This document shows positions 7,554-16,420 of a stretch of 35,797 nucleotides of DNA, piece after piece. Every line of letters starts with the position of its first letter. Within the stretch, counting starts at the first letter, position 1. The stretch spans positions 1 to 35,797 of the forward strand of contig CACJAC010000011.1 of assembly GCA_902591275.1 (NCBI GenBank), read 5' to 3'. The stretch is from an uncultured Prochlorococcus sp. (GTDB taxonomy: Bacteria; Cyanobacteriota; Cyanobacteriia; PCC-6307; Cyanobiaceae). The notes under the pieces were generated by a model. It was not told the origin of the DNA and did not search any database. It saw nothing but the letters and a program-made list of their open reading frames with translations. Position numbers and translations under genes: made by a program.

Positions 7554-8282
7554 TTAAATGTTATTCTTTATAGGATTGTTATCAGATCTCAATACACACT
7601 TTTCAACATCCCAATTAAAGTTTTCCCATATATGGCCTTCTAATTTATAATTGCTTCCAGTAAAAACTCCTAACTTAACTTTTGTAGGTGAAGCGGAACA
7701 ATACTGCCTGCTTCCGGCTGATGCAAGATATTGTTGATGGTATTGTTCCGCATAAAAATATGAATCAATCATTTTTATTTCCGTTTCAATTAAACCAAGA
7801 TTTTTTTTGCTTAGTTCCTTTTGATACTGTTCCTTACTGGCTAGTATGGTTTTAATATTATTTTCATTTTTGTAATATATTGCTGATCTATATTGTGTTC
7901 CCATATCATTGCCTTGTCTGTTTTTTTGAGTAGGGTCATGACATTCCCAAAACATTTTTAATAAATCACTTACATCAATTTCCCTTTTATCCCATATAAC
8001 TCTTACAACTTCTGAATGACCAGTTAAGCCAGAACATACTTCATAATAAGTTGGATTGTTTTTTTCTCCTCCAGCATAACCTACAGATGTTGTGATAACT
8101 CCAGGAAGTTTCCAAAAACATTTTTCAGCACCCCAGAAACAACCACATCCAAAAATTATTTCATCTTCTTCTACATTAGGATCTTTTTTGATATCTGTTT
8201 TTAATACTCTATGTAATGAATAAGCATCATTAGTTAAATTTACCTCCTCATTATTCATGATGTTTTTCAGGAATTTAAACAT
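7554..8282 (-). CDS. msrA: Peptide methionine-S-sulfoxide reductase
   Basis: Repairs oxidised protein methionine (S-sulfoxide) in the cytoplasm, using thioredoxin as electron donor. The 242-aa protein contains the MsrA active-site motif GCFWGAEK with catalytic C48, preceded by IIFGC. It also has TSVGYAGGEKNNPTYYEVCSG, the HDPTQKNRQGNDMGTQYRS core, and a YHQQYLA segment followed by cysteine-bearing SRQYCS. Residues 1-40 form a leader without obvious signal-peptide character, and about 35 residues follow the usual core. ATG start at 8280-8282. It sits on the same strand as, and 37 bp downstream of, the ABC exporter gene. Confidence 0.96.
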   Translation of the reverse strand: MFKFLKNIMNNEEVNLTNDAYSLHRVLKTDIKKDPNVEEDEIIFGCGCFWGAEKCFWKLPGVITTSVGYAGGEKNNPTYYEVCSGLTGHSEVVRVIWDKREIDVSDLLKMFWECHDPTQKNRQGNDMGTQYRSAIYYKNENNIKTILASKEQYQKELSKKNLGLIETEIKMIDSYFYAEQYHQQYLASAGSRQYCSASPTKVKLGVFTGSNYKLEGHIWENFNWDVEKCVLRSDNNPIKNNI

Positions 8283-8319
8283 TATTTAAATCTATTTAGT
8301 ATAAGAAAAAAAATTACTT

Positions 8320-10065
8320 TTAGCTCTTAACAATTCTGGTAGCTAATTCTCTTTCCCAAAGTTGTTTATATAGCCCGTTCACTTTTACTAAATCTTTATG
8401 ATTTCCTTCTTGTACTATTTCTCCTTTATCCATTACTAAAACCCTATCGCAGGTAGCTGCAACAGAAAGTTGGTGACTGATCATTATGATTGTTTTATTA
8501 CTTCTATCACTCATTTCATCTATTATTCTTGCGGCTGTTTTATTGTCTACGCTTGCTAAAGCATCATCAAGAACAACAATAGGAGAATTGACAAGAAGTG
8601 CTCTACCTAGTGCAGTTCTTTGTCTTTGTCCTCCACTTAATGTAATACCTCTCTCACCAACAATAGTTTTAAACCTTTCTGGAAAACTATTGATATCATC
8701 AATTAATCCTGCTTTTGTAGCGCTTTCTTTAACTAAATATTTAGATGCTTTGGGTTCTCCAAAACTTATGTTTTCTGAGATTGTAGAAGTAAATAAGAAT
8801 GCTTCTTGAGGAACGATTGAAATATTTTTTCTAAGATCACTTAATTTTAAGAATTTTATATCAATTTCATCTAAAAATAATTGATTATCTGGAATTTCTA
8901 TAGTTCGTCCTAGAGACTTTGCTAATGTTGTCTTGCCACAACCTACTGGGCCAACTATTGCAATAAGTTCTCCAGGATAAATTTTAAAATTGAGACCATT
9001 TAATGAATTAAATTTTGATTCTGGATACTTAATTGTTAAATTTTTTGCTTCTAAGAATCCTTTAACCTTTCTTTTTAAAAATTTAGTTTCTGCTCTATCT
9101 ACAATATTCGGATTGTTCTGAAAGATTTCTTCAACACGATCTAAACTCACTTGACCTAGTTGAAAAGTATTTAAGGTAAAACCTAATAGAGCGGTTGGGA
9201 AGACAAGTCTTTCTACGTAAAGAATTAAAGCTACTAAACCACCTATCGAAATAAATCCACTCTCTAATTGAAAAGTTCCTAGTGATAATAGAATCAATAA
9301 CGAAATTGAGGAAATCCCTTGTAATAATGGAAATAGTGTACTCGCTGTTCTTGCAAGTTTTATCGCTGAATTTCGATAGTCATTATTGTATATATTAAAT
9401 TCTTTTTTCTCAGCATTCTCTTGGGCATAAATTTTGATCGCGCTTATGCCAGAAAGATCTTCTTGTATAAGATCACTAAGTTTTGATAATGATTCTTGTT
9501 GAGCTTTTCTTTGATTAACCATTCTGCCGCCAAATAGACTTACAATTCCAAGGATTAATGGAAAAATCATTAAAGCTGATATTGTTAATGTTTTATTAAT
9601 CGAAAACATTGAAGGAATAGTGAATGAATATGCCAAGACAATGTTGCACAAGCTTAAAACTGTAAAACCTAAAAGTCTTCTTATGTTTTCAACATCGCTA
9701 GTGGCTCTACTAATAATGTCTCCACTACCTTTTTTCTGGATCCATTCTGGATCTTGAATAAGTAAATGGTCAAATAGTTTTTGACGAAGATTTACTTCTA
9801 CTTTTCTTCCTATTCCGAAGACAATCTGCCTTGAAAATAATCTTATTAAACCCATACAAGTTGCTAAAAATATTAACCATAAAGATTTAGAAATAACAAA
9901 ATCCGAAGAGAACCCACTTTGTAATTGGTCAATTATATTTTTTACTTCTAAGGGTATAACAACACTTAGTATATTTACTATTAAGAGAGCTAAAGCTCCA
10001 TATAAAAATTCTTTTTTGTAAGGTCTTAGGTATTTAAATATAATTTTTATCTTTAAATTTTTCAT
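8320..10065 (-). CDS. ABC exporter, fused permease-ATPase (MsbA/multidrug type)
   Basis: A 581-aa half-transporter expected to act as a homodimer or heterodimer in the inner membrane. The N-terminal ~310 residues carry six hydrophobic segments of an ABC type-1 exporter domain, with the GSGDIISRATSDVENIRRLL coupling region. The C-terminal ATPase has Walker A GPVGCGKTT near residue 372, a Q-loop region SIVPQEAFLF, signature LSGGQRQR near residue 475, Walker B IVVLDDALASVD and a switch histidine in MISHQL. Substrate cannot be told from sequence: lipid, drug or peptide export are all possible. ATG start at 10063-10065. It is divergent from the DUF3288 gene. Confidence 0.92.
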   Translation of the reverse strand: MKNLKIKIIFKYLRPYKKEFLYGALALLIVNILSVVIPLEVKNIIDQLQSGFSSDFVISKSLWLIFLATCMGLIRLFSRQIVFGIGRKVEVNLRQKLFDHLLIQDPEWIQKKGSGDIISRATSDVENIRRLLGFTVLSLCNIVLAYSFTIPSMFSINKTLTISALMIFPLILGIVSLFGGRMVNQRKAQQESLSKLSDLIQEDLSGISAIKIYAQENAEKKEFNIYNNDYRNSAIKLARTASTLFPLLQGISSISLLILLSLGTFQLESGFISIGGLVALILYVERLVFPTALLGFTLNTFQLGQVSLDRVEEIFQNNPNIVDRAETKFLKRKVKGFLEAKNLTIKYPESKFNSLNGLNFKIYPGELIAIVGPVGCGKTTLAKSLGRTIEIPDNQLFLDEIDIKFLKLSDLRKNISIVPQEAFLFTSTISENISFGEPKASKYLVKESATKAGLIDDINSFPERFKTIVGERGITLSGGQRQRTALGRALLVNSPIVVLDDALASVDNKTAARIIDEMSDRSNKTIIMISHQLSVAATCDRVLVMDKGEIVQEGNHKDLVKVNGLYKQLWERELATRIVKS

Positions 10066-10145
10066 TTTATTTTGCCGATATGATTAAGATAATGTTTCAT
10101 TTTTGAATATGTGAGCTAATTTTATAAATGATTCAGTATTTATTT

Positions 10146-10442
10146 ATGGGTAACGAGCAAACTCATCCATTACATGAAACAGACAAAAACATTATAGATT
10201 CCCTTATCACTAAAAAAACACCTGAAGATCTCGACTATATAAATTTAGCTAGATTAATAAATCGATATACCAATTTTCCAGGAGAAATTGAAATTAAAAA
10301 CGATATTGAAAAAATTTTAAATTTTTGGAAGATCAATAAAAATGAACTTTTTTCAAAAACAAAAATTATTTGGTCAAAAAGCTTCAGGCCTTCTAATACA
10401 AATAAAGATTTAGTTGGCTCAGGTTTTGATACCTCAAATTAA
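10146..10442 (+). CDS. DUF3288 family protein
   Basis: A small soluble cyanobacterial protein of unknown function. The start ATG at 10146 gives MGNEQTHPLHETDKN, which fits the family N terminus (Gln/His-Pro followed by a charged helix). An earlier in-frame ATG at 10128 would add six hydrophobic residues and is the alternative. The core reads IIDSLITKKTPEDLDYINLARLINRY, then FPGEIEIKNDIEKILNFW and a KNELFSKTKIIW segment typical of DUF3288. The tail is short and polar. It lies 33 bp before trpD on the same strand, and so may be cotranscribed with the trpD-carA run. Confidence 0.78.
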   Translation: MGNEQTHPLHETDKNIIDSLITKKTPEDLDYINLARLINRYTNFPGEIEIKNDIEKILNFWKINKNELFSKTKIIWSKSFRPSNTNKDLVGSGFDTSN

Positions 10443-10475
10443 ATTTTTTCTGCAAAATTTTTCTTCCATAAATAA

Positions 10476-11510
10476 ATGTCTTCTAATCTATCAAACTCTG
10501 AAATTCTAAATAATTTGTTGGAGGGAAGAGACCTTGATGAATTAACTTCTAGATCCTTAATGCAAAGATGGCTTAATGATGAAATTTCAGATGTTGAAAC
10601 GGGAGCTTTTTTAAGTGCTTTGAGAGCTAAGAGCTCTACAGGTGTCGAACTAAGTTCTATGGCTGAGGAACTCTTAAATATTTGCGAATTGCCAGTAGCA
10701 AGACCAAATTTGTATTTGGTAGATACTTGTGGAACAGGGGGTGATGGAGCTAATACATTCAATATTTCAACTGCAGTTGCATTTGTAGCTGCATCTTGTG
10801 GAGTAAAAGTTGCAAAACACGGAAATAAAAGTGCTAGTGGAAAAGTTGGCTCTGCGGATGTTTTGTTGAATCTTGGTTTGAATTTAAATTGTTCATTAGA
10901 AAAAGTAATTAAAGCCGTAAGTGAAATTGGAATAACTTTTTTGTTCGCACCTGTTTGGCATAAATCTTTAATAAAACTTGCTCCATTAAGAAAAACCCTT
11001 GGAATAAGGACAGTATTTAATCAACTTGGACCATTGGTAAATCCTTTAAGACCCAATGCTCAAGTTTTGGGTGTTGCTTCTGAGGATCTCTTAAAACCTA
11101 TGGGAAGTGCGCTTTTAAAAATGGGTATGAATAGAGCAATAGTCGTTCATGGGTCTGGTGGCCTTGATGAAGCTTCGCTTCAAGGAGTAAATAAATTAGT
11201 ATTTGTTGATAATGGTGAATTGCGGTTTTCAGAAATAAATATTTCAGACTTTAACCATGAAAATATATCCAACGATAAGCTTGTGGTTTCAGATTCTGAG
11301 TCTAACGAGGAAATATTAAAGTCTGTCTTAAATGGTTCTGGACAAAAATCTCATATTGATACAGTTGCCTTGAACTCCGCTTTAGTGCTATGGGCCGCAG
11401 GCATTGAGGATGATTTAAATGAAGGATTTAATAAAGCTTTATTTTCGATAAATCAAGGAGATCCCTGGAAAAAGTTTTTACTTTTAAAAAATTATTTACA
11501 TACAAATTAA
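10476..11510 (+). CDS. trpD: Anthranilate phosphoribosyltransferase
   Basis: Second step of tryptophan synthesis: anthranilate plus PRPP gives phosphoribosyl-anthranilate. The 344-aa protein shows the PRPP-binding glycine-rich motif CGTGGDG at residues 85-91 followed by ANTFNISTA, the [17 protein letters not shown] segment, the anthranilate-site [22 protein letters not shown], and [12 protein letters not shown]. The N-terminal helical domain ([32 protein letters not shown]) is intact, and length is normal for the family. It is a stand-alone trpD, not fused to trpG. It lies 14 bp upstream of carA, so both feed chorismate- and glutamine-linked biosynthesis in an apparent operon. Confidence 0.97.
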   Translation: MSSNLSNSEILNNLLEGRDLDELTSRSLMQRWLNDEISDVETGAFLSALRAKSSTGVELSSMAEELLNICELPVARPNLYLVDTCGTGGDGANTFNISTAVAFVAASCGVKVAKHGNKSASGKVGSADVLLNLGLNLNCSLEKVIKAVSEIGITFLFAPVWHKSLIKLAPLRKTLGIRTVFNQLGPLVNPLRPNAQVLGVASEDLLKPMGSALLKMGMNRAIVVHGSGGLDEASLQGVNKLVFVDNGELRFSEINISDFNHENISNDKLVVSDSESNEEILKSVLNGSGQKSHIDTVALNSALVLWAAGIEDDLNEGFNKALFSINQGDPWKKFLLLKNYLHTN

Positions 11511-11524
11511 TTAATTTCAAATTG

Positions 11525-12664
11525 ATGATTAATCCATATAAGAAAAACGCGAAATTGGTTTTAAGTAATGGAATTGTATTCCCAGGATTCTTTTTTGGTG
11601 CTTCTGGTACAGCCATTGGTGAAATAGTTTTTAATACTGGAATGACCGGATATCAGGAAGTTATTACTGATCCAAGTTATTATGGACAAATATTAACATT
11701 CACTTATCCAGAGATTGGAAATACTGGTATTAATTTTGAAGATTCAGAATCCCATATTAATGTTAAAGGTATAATTGTTAGAAATTTTTCATCTAATAGC
11801 AGCAATTGGAGATCTAAAAAGAATTTTAATCAATGGTTAGTTGAGAAAAACATCGTAGGTCTATATGGAATCGATACCAGGGCTCTTGTTAAAATTTTAA
11901 GATCTAGTGGCGCGATGAATGGGGTTATTACCTCTCTAGATAAAACTGATGAAAGTTGTTTAAAGATAATTTGTGATACTCCAAAGATGGAGGGACTAAA
12001 TTTATCAAAAGTTGTTTCAACAAAGCAACAATATTTGTGGAAAAGCCATACGCAAACAAGTTTTGATTTAAGAAAAAGATATGATGAATCTTCTAAAAAG
12101 TTAAAAATAGTAGCAATTGATTTTGGAATTAAAAATTCAATTCTTAATAGACTTGTATCCCATGGTTGTGAAGTTTTGGTTTTACCTTCTCGATCTTCTC
12201 TGAATGATGTTCTGTCTAACAAGCCGGATGGTATATTTTTCTCAAATGGTCCAGGCGATCCTTCTTCTGTTTCTGAAGGTATAGACTTAGCAAAATCCCT
12301 AATTGAATATGCTGAAATACCTATGTTTGGTATTTGCCTTGGCCACCAAATATTTGGATTGGCATTAGGAGGTTCAACTTATAAATTACCTTTTGGACAT
12401 CGTGGTTTAAATCATCCTTGTGGTGAAAATAATAAAATTGAGATTACTAGTCAGAATCATGGTTTTGCTATTGATCCTAATTCTCTATCAAAGGACATAG
12501 TTAGAATAACCCACTACAATCTTAATGATAAAACTGTGGCTGGACTAGAGGTTATTAATAAGCCAATATTTAGCGTGCAATATCATCCAGAAGCAGGGCC
12601 TGGCCCACATGATTCAGATTATTTATTTAAAAAATTTGTTTCTCTAATGTTAGAAAGATGTTGA
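11525..12664 (+). CDS. carA: Carbamoyl-phosphate synthase small subunit
   Basis: Glutaminase subunit supplying ammonia to CarB for carbamoyl phosphate, used in pyrimidine and arginine synthesis. 379 aa from ATG 11525 (a TTG one codon earlier is less likely). The N-terminal CarA domain has FGASGTAIGEIVFNTGMTGY and the ITDPSYYGQILTFTYPEIGN segment. The C-terminal class I amidotransferase domain has FSNGPGDPSS, the nucleophile C271 in MFGICLGHQIF, and the dyad H354/E356 in QYHPEAGPGPHDS. Length and motifs are standard. carB is not in the window. Confidence 0.97.
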   Translation: MINPYKKNAKLVLSNGIVFPGFFFGASGTAIGEIVFNTGMTGYQEVITDPSYYGQILTFTYPEIGNTGINFEDSESHINVKGIIVRNFSSNSSNWRSKKNFNQWLVEKNIVGLYGIDTRALVKILRSSGAMNGVITSLDKTDESCLKIICDTPKMEGLNLSKVVSTKQQYLWKSHTQTSFDLRKRYDESSKKLKIVAIDFGIKNSILNRLVSHGCEVLVLPSRSSLNDVLSNKPDGIFFSNGPGDPSSVSEGIDLAKSLIEYAEIPMFGICLGHQIFGLALGGSTYKLPFGHRGLNHPCGENNKIEITSQNHGFAIDPNSLSKDIVRITHYNLNDKTVAGLEVINKPIFSVQYHPEAGPGPHDSDYLFKKFVSLMLERC

Positions 12665-12714
12665 CATATTGTTTTCTTTTGATTTGATAATTACATTTGA
12701 TAAATTAATTTTTT

Positions 12715-12719
12715 GGAGG
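12715..12719 (+). promoter_or_regulatory. Strong Shine-Dalgarno before a gene with no ATG/GTG/TTG start
   Basis: A perfect GGAGG, within TTTTGGAGGT, sits 9 nt before an in-frame ATA and 6 nt before an in-frame ATC. An in-frame TAG at 12723-12725 closes off any start further upstream. Such a strong ribosome-binding site is unusual in this AT-rich window, where most genes show none. It marks the translation start of the STAS protein near 12726-12731. Confidence 0.7.
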
Positions 12720-12728
12720 TATTAGATC

Positions 12729-13091
12729 ATAGAAGATTTCCAGAAGTTAACGGTTTCTTTAAGAGGAAACCTTGAGGTTAAAGAAAACATTATTGTTTTT
12801 ACTTTTAAAGGCCAACTTGATGCTTTCTCAGAAAAACAATTTAAGACTTTTGTTACTAATAATTTAAAAAACGAGCTCCCATTCGTTATTGATCTAACAA
12901 AAATAGATTTTTTAGATTCCTCTGGTCTTGGAGCGCTTGTTCAGACTGCAAAAGAATGCAAAAAGTCTAAACTTGGATTCTCTGTCGTTGGCAATTCGAG
13001 AGTGGCCCAAACTATTAAACTTGTTCGTTTAGGGGATTTTCTTAATTTGAAGTCAAGCCTTGATGATGCATTAAACTATTTAAAGAATTGA
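12729..13091 (+). CDS. STAS-domain anti-sigma factor antagonist; apparent ATA (or ATC) start
   Basis: About 120 residues with a full STAS fold. Strand LTVSLRG is followed by VFTFKGQLDAFSEKQF, then VIDLTKIDFLDSSGLGALVQ, where DSSG at residues 63-66 holds the conserved phosphorylatable Ser, then GFSVVGNSRVAQTIKLVRLGDF. Members bind anti-sigma kinases and are switched by Ser phosphorylation. No ATG, GTG or TTG occurs in frame before the domain. Translation must begin at ATA 12729 or ATC 12726, both correctly spaced from GGAGG at 12715-12719, with an in-frame TAG immediately upstream. Its TGA overlaps the TTG start of the next gene by 4 nt (TTGA). No partner kinase or sigma factor is nearby. Confidence 0.85.
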   Translation: MEDFQKLTVSLRGNLEVKENIIVFTFKGQLDAFSEKQFKTFVTNNLKNELPFVIDLTKIDFLDSSGLGALVQTAKECKKSKLGFSVVGNSRVAQTIKLVRLGDFLNLKSSLDDALNYLKN

Positions 13092-13486
13092 ATTATTGGA
13101 TTCAAAATTTGGTCCCTTATGGATCACCCGAGGATATAGGCGTAATACAACTCGCTTGGCTTGGAGATTCGGTATGGGAGCTTCACCAAAGATTAAGACA
13201 TGTTCATTTCCCTTTGAAATCTAAAGATCTCCATTTATCAGTAGTAAATGAAGTAAAAGCAAAATCACAGTCAAAATCATTAAGTCAAATTGAACATTTA
13301 TTAAATTCAAATGAAATTGATCTAATTAGGCGTGCTAGAAATAAAACGAAGAGAAATCCAAAGTCTTCTGACCCTAACATATACTCCAGAGCTACTGGTT
13401 TTGAAACTCTAATAGGCTGGCTATTTTTAAAAGATCCTCAAAGATTATCAACACTTTTTGAACATTTAGAATTAAAAATGAATTGA
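13088..13486 (+). CDS. mrnC: Mini-ribonuclease III (MrnC)
   Basis: A 132-aa RNase III catalytic domain without a dsRNA-binding domain. The family matures 23S rRNA termini by cleaving double-stranded pre-rRNA, probably as a homodimer. Motifs are LAWLGDSVWELHQRLRH (with the catalytic-loop Asp), LHLSVVNEVKAKSQSKSL and RRARNKTKRNPK. A closing segment RATGFETLIGWLFLKDPQRL holds the conserved Glu (FET, family GYR/E-A-L-I-G). It starts at TTG 13088, overlapping the STAS stop by four bases, which implies translational coupling. It is followed after 4 nt by an rRNA methyltransferase, so the pair fits a 23S rRNA maturation role. Confidence 0.92.
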   Translation: MNYWIQNLVPYGSPEDIGVIQLAWLGDSVWELHQRLRHVHFPLKSKDLHLSVVNEVKAKSQSKSLSQIEHLLNSNEIDLIRRARNKTKRNPKSSDPNIYSRATGFETLIGWLFLKDPQRLSTLFEHLELKMN

Positions 13487-13490
13487 ACTT

Positions 13491-14495
13491 ATGAAAAACA
13501 CCTCAAAAAAAAATTTTTTCGGAAAAAATAATAAAGAAAATAAAAGAAATTCTGAATATGGTTACTTAAAAAATACAAATCGTTCAGAAAAAAATGAAAG
13601 ATTTTTGAACAAATCAGTTAAAAATAAGAACGTTGAAAATTTAAATAAAAATGATAAATATAATTCTTTTCCACCTTTAAAAAGAAGAAAGCCAACATTT
13701 AAATCTAATAAAGAATTTTCTAATAAAAATTACGAAATTAATCAAGAATTAACTAATAAAAGAAATTTTGATGATTGGATATGGGGTAAACATTCAGTTT
13801 ATGAGGCTCTTAGTAGTGATAGAGCGATCAATAGGATTTGGTGTACTTCGGAAATTTATTCTTCAGACAAATTCTATATTTTGCTTAAGGATATTAAATC
13901 AAAAGGAGTTCTTGTTGAAGAAGTTTCTTGGAACAGACTTTCGCAATTGACATATGGTGCTTCACATCAAGGTGTTGCATTGCAGTTAGCATTTTCTAAA
14001 ACAATATCTCTAGAACAATTAATCGAATTTTCTATGCACAATTGTTCAAATCCTATATTAGTCGCATTAGACGGTATAACTGATCCTCATAATGTTGGTG
14101 CGATTATTAGATCAGCGGAAGCATTTGATTGCAAGGGTCTAATCATTCCTCAGAGAAGGTCTGCAGGATTGACTGGAACAGTCGCCAAGGTAGCTGCAGG
14201 AGCCTTAGAACACCTTCATGTAAGTAGAGTTGTTAACTTAAATAGAGCACTTGAGGAACTCAAGAGAAATGGTTTTGTTGTTGTTGGCTTATCCGGAGAT
14301 GGTCAAATATCTATCTCAAATTTTCAAGAAAAAGCTCCTTTGGTAGTTGTAGTTGGCTCTGAAGATAAAGGTATTTCTTTGCTTACTCAAAAAAAATGCG
14401 ATTTTATATTAAGTATTTCTCTTAAAGGTAAGACTTCAAGTTTAAATGCTTCTGTGGCAGCCGCCATTTCGCTATTTCACTTAACAGGCAACTAA
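13491..14495 (+). CDS. rlmB: TrmH-family 23S rRNA 2'-O-methyltransferase (RlmB-like)
   Basis: A SPOUT-fold methyltransferase predicted to 2'-O-methylate a guanosine of 23S rRNA using S-adenosylmethionine. Residues 1 to about 90 are a low-complexity Lys/Asn/Ser-rich, probably disordered and RNA-binding, extension. The substrate-binding domain begins at WIWGKHSVYEAL. SPOUT motifs are ALDGITDPHNVGAIIRSAEAF (motif 1), VVVVGSEDKGIS (motif 2) and ISLKGKTSSLNASVAAAISLF (motif 3, knot). 334 aa is longer than the usual ~250 because of the extension. It starts 4 nt after mrnC. A tRNA-directed TrmH relative cannot be excluded. Confidence 0.9.
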   Translation: MKNTSKKNFFGKNNKENKRNSEYGYLKNTNRSEKNERFLNKSVKNKNVENLNKNDKYNSFPPLKRRKPTFKSNKEFSNKNYEINQELTNKRNFDDWIWGKHSVYEALSSDRAINRIWCTSEIYSSDKFYILLKDIKSKGVLVEEVSWNRLSQLTYGASHQGVALQLAFSKTISLEQLIEFSMHNCSNPILVALDGITDPHNVGAIIRSAEAFDCKGLIIPQRRSAGLTGTVAKVAAGALEHLHVSRVVNLNRALEELKRNGFVVVGLSGDGQISISNFQEKAPLVVVVGSEDKGISLLTQKKCDFILSISLKGKTSSLNASVAAAISLFHLTGN

Positions 14496-14577
14496 TTTTT
14501 ATTGTTATTAATAACTTATTTTATGGACCACTAAAATGTTGTTGTTTCAATACATTTATGTGATTAATAAAAATTTA

Positions 14578-14605
14578 TTGAATTTTCACTACAAAATTGT
14601 ATAGA
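14578..14605 (+). promoter_or_regulatory. Candidate sigma-70-type promoter before DUF1816 gene
   Basis: TTGAAT at 14578-14583 and TATAGA at 14600-14605, separated by 16 nt, lie about 40 bp before the DUF1816 start in a 147-bp gap that holds no other gene. The match is reasonable, but AT-rich DNA produces such matches often. Confidence 0.35.
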
Positions 14606-14642
14606 ATTTAACAAGAATTGATGGTCTAACAGGCCAAAAAAA

Positions 14643-14858
14643 TTGATTAGAAACTTTGGAAACAAACTTGGTTTAGCCTGGTGGGCTAAAATTGAGACAG
14701 ATCAACCTAGATGCACCTACTGGTTCGGTCCATTTATTACAAAACGTAGTTTAAAAGAAAATATGTCTTCTTTTATTAAAGATCTTTCTGATGAAGGGTC
14801 TAAAAATGTTAATCACAGTTTAGTACGTTGCAAAAAAGAAGAACCATTAACTGTTTGA
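14643..14858 (+). CDS. DUF1816 family small protein
   Basis: A 71-aa protein matching the cyanobacterial DUF1816 family, related in sequence to the CpcD-like domain of phycobilisome linkers. The core reads LAWWAKIETDQPRCTYWFGPF followed by ITKRSLKENMSSFIKDLSDEGS and a VRCKKEEP strand. The organism type has few or no phycobilisomes, so an antenna-linker role is not implied. Start is TTG at 14643 (MIRNFGNKLG); a nearby ATG at 14623 runs into a stop after one codon. It stands between rlmB and gatA, with a 29-bp gap to gatA. Confidence 0.82.
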   Translation: MIRNFGNKLGLAWWAKIETDQPRCTYWFGPFITKRSLKENMSSFIKDLSDEGSKNVNHSLVRCKKEEPLTV

Positions 14859-14887
14859 TAACCTTGATTTAAGAAATAAATTAAGAA

Positions 14888-16336
14888 ATGAATTTTAATT
14901 CTTTAAGAAAAGAAATTAACAACAATAATTGTTCTGTTAAGGAATTAATTAATGATATCTTTGCCAAAATTGATCATAAAGATCCTGAAATAAACTCATA
15001 TATTTGTACTACAAAAGATAATGCTATCGCGCAAGCAGAGAACATTGATAAGCTAATTCAAAATAAAGAAAAACTGCCTCCTCTCGCAGGGATGCCAATA
15101 GCAATAAAGGATAATATTTGCACTAAAGGAGTTGTAACAACTTGTGCAAGTAAAATGCTCAAAAACTTTGTTGCCCCTTATGAATCCACCGCTTCGAGTA
15201 AATTATGGTCTTCAGGGGGAATTTGTTTAGGAAAAACAAATTTAGACGAATTTGCAATGGGTAGTTCAACGGAAACCTCTTTATTTGGCGTAACTTCAAA
15301 TCCTTGGGATATCAATAGAGTACCAGGAGGCAGTTCAGGAGGTAGTGCTGCTTCAGTGGCTGCTGGATTTTGTGCAGCGGCTATAGGCTCTGATACAGGA
15401 GGATCAATAAGGCAACCAGCTTCTTTTTGTGGCGTCGTAGGTCTTAAACCTACTTATGGCAGAGTTAGCAGATGGGGACTTGTAGCATTTGCTAGCTCTC
15501 TCGATCAAATTGGCCCTATTACAAATACTGTCTCAGATGCGGCTGAAATTCTTTATTCGATATCTGGTAAAGACCCTTTTGACTCAACATGTCTTGATAA
15601 GCCAGTACCAAATTATTTGACTAACTTAAATAAATCTATAAAGGGTTTAAAAATTGGAATCATTAAAGAATGTTTTGAACACCAAGGGCTTAATCCAGAA
15701 GTTAAGGAATCTGTTCTTTCTGGAGTTGATAGATTCCAAACTTTAGGGGCGGAAATTATTGAAGTTGAATGTCCTAGATTTAACGATGGAATTGCTACAT
15801 ATTATGTCATTGCACCTTCTGAAGCCTCTGCAAATTTAGCTAGATATGATGGAGTTAAATATGGATACAGATCGAATGAGGGTTCAAATCTTATTGATAT
15901 GACTTCAAAAAGTAGAGCTGAAGGTTTTGGAGATGAGGTACAAAGAAGAATTTTGATAGGTACTTATGCTTTGTCAGCTGGATACAGTGATGCCTATTAC
16001 AAGAAGGCACAAAAAGTTAGAACACTTATAAGAAAAGATTTTGATAATGCTTTTAAGAAAGTAGATGTTTTATTAACACCAACTTGCCCAACAACTGCTT
16101 TTTTGAAGGGAGATTTTGTCAATGATCCACTTTCAATGTATTTGTCTGATCTATTAACTGTTCCTGCTAATTTAGCAGGCCTCCCAGCAATCAGTATTCC
16201 TTGTGGTTTTGATACTAATGGATTACCTATTGGAATGCAATTAATAGGAAATGTATTAGAAGAAGATACAATATTGAATGCCGCAAATATCTTTGAAATT
16301 GATGCTCAGGTAATTAAGAACAGACCTTTATTTTAA
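14888..16336 (+). CDS. gatA: Glu-tRNA(Gln)/Asp-tRNA(Asn) amidotransferase subunit A
   Basis: Glutaminase subunit of the GatCAB complex, which makes Gln-tRNA by amidating misacylated Glu-tRNA(Gln). 482 aa, normal length. The amidase Ser-cisSer-Lys triad is readable: K74 in [10 protein letters not shown]149 in [10 protein letters not shown] and S173 in [11 protein letters not shown], with the same spacing as characterised GatA. Other hallmarks are [14 protein letters not shown] and [26 protein letters not shown]. gatB and gatC are not in the window; scattered gat genes are usual in cyanobacteria. It is followed by dnaE after about 84 bp. Confidence 0.98.
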   Translation: MNFNSLRKEINNNNCSVKELINDIFAKIDHKDPEINSYICTTKDNAIAQAENIDKLIQNKEKLPPLAGMPIAIKDNICTKGVVTTCASKMLKNFVAPYESTASSKLWSSGGICLGKTNLDEFAMGSSTETSLFGVTSNPWDINRVPGGSSGGSAASVAAGFCAAAIGSDTGGSIRQPASFCGVVGLKPTYGRVSRWGLVAFASSLDQIGPITNTVSDAAEILYSISGKDPFDSTCLDKPVPNYLTNLNKSIKGLKIGIIKECFEHQGLNPEVKESVLSGVDRFQTLGAEIIEVECPRFNDGIATYYVIAPSEASANLARYDGVKYGYRSNEGSNLIDMTSKSRAEGFGDEVQRRILIGTYALSAGYSDAYYKKAQKVRTLIRKDFDNAFKKVDVLLTPTCPTTAFLKGDFVNDPLSMYLSDLLTVPANLAGLPAISIPCGFDTNGLPIGMQLIGNVLEEDTILNAANIFEIDAQVIKNRPLF

Positions 16337-16420
16337 ATTTGTATTAATAATTAATTTGTAATCACAAAGTATAGATCTTTTAGAAATTTTCTCTATGTTA
16401 TATATATAAATTATTTGAAT

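Noticed and set aside
8486-8809. Open frame of 107 codons on the plus strand, opposite the ABC exporter
   Set aside because: It is antisense to the conserved Walker B and signature region of a clear gene and has no family features of its own.
11830-12222. 130-codon minus-strand frame
   Set aside because: Antisense to the middle of carA; no recognisable motif.
14517-14605. Possible small ORFs in the rlmB-DUF1816 gap
   Set aside because: The first ATG stops after three codons and the second gives only a 22-residue peptide with no motif; the gap is better read as a promoter region.
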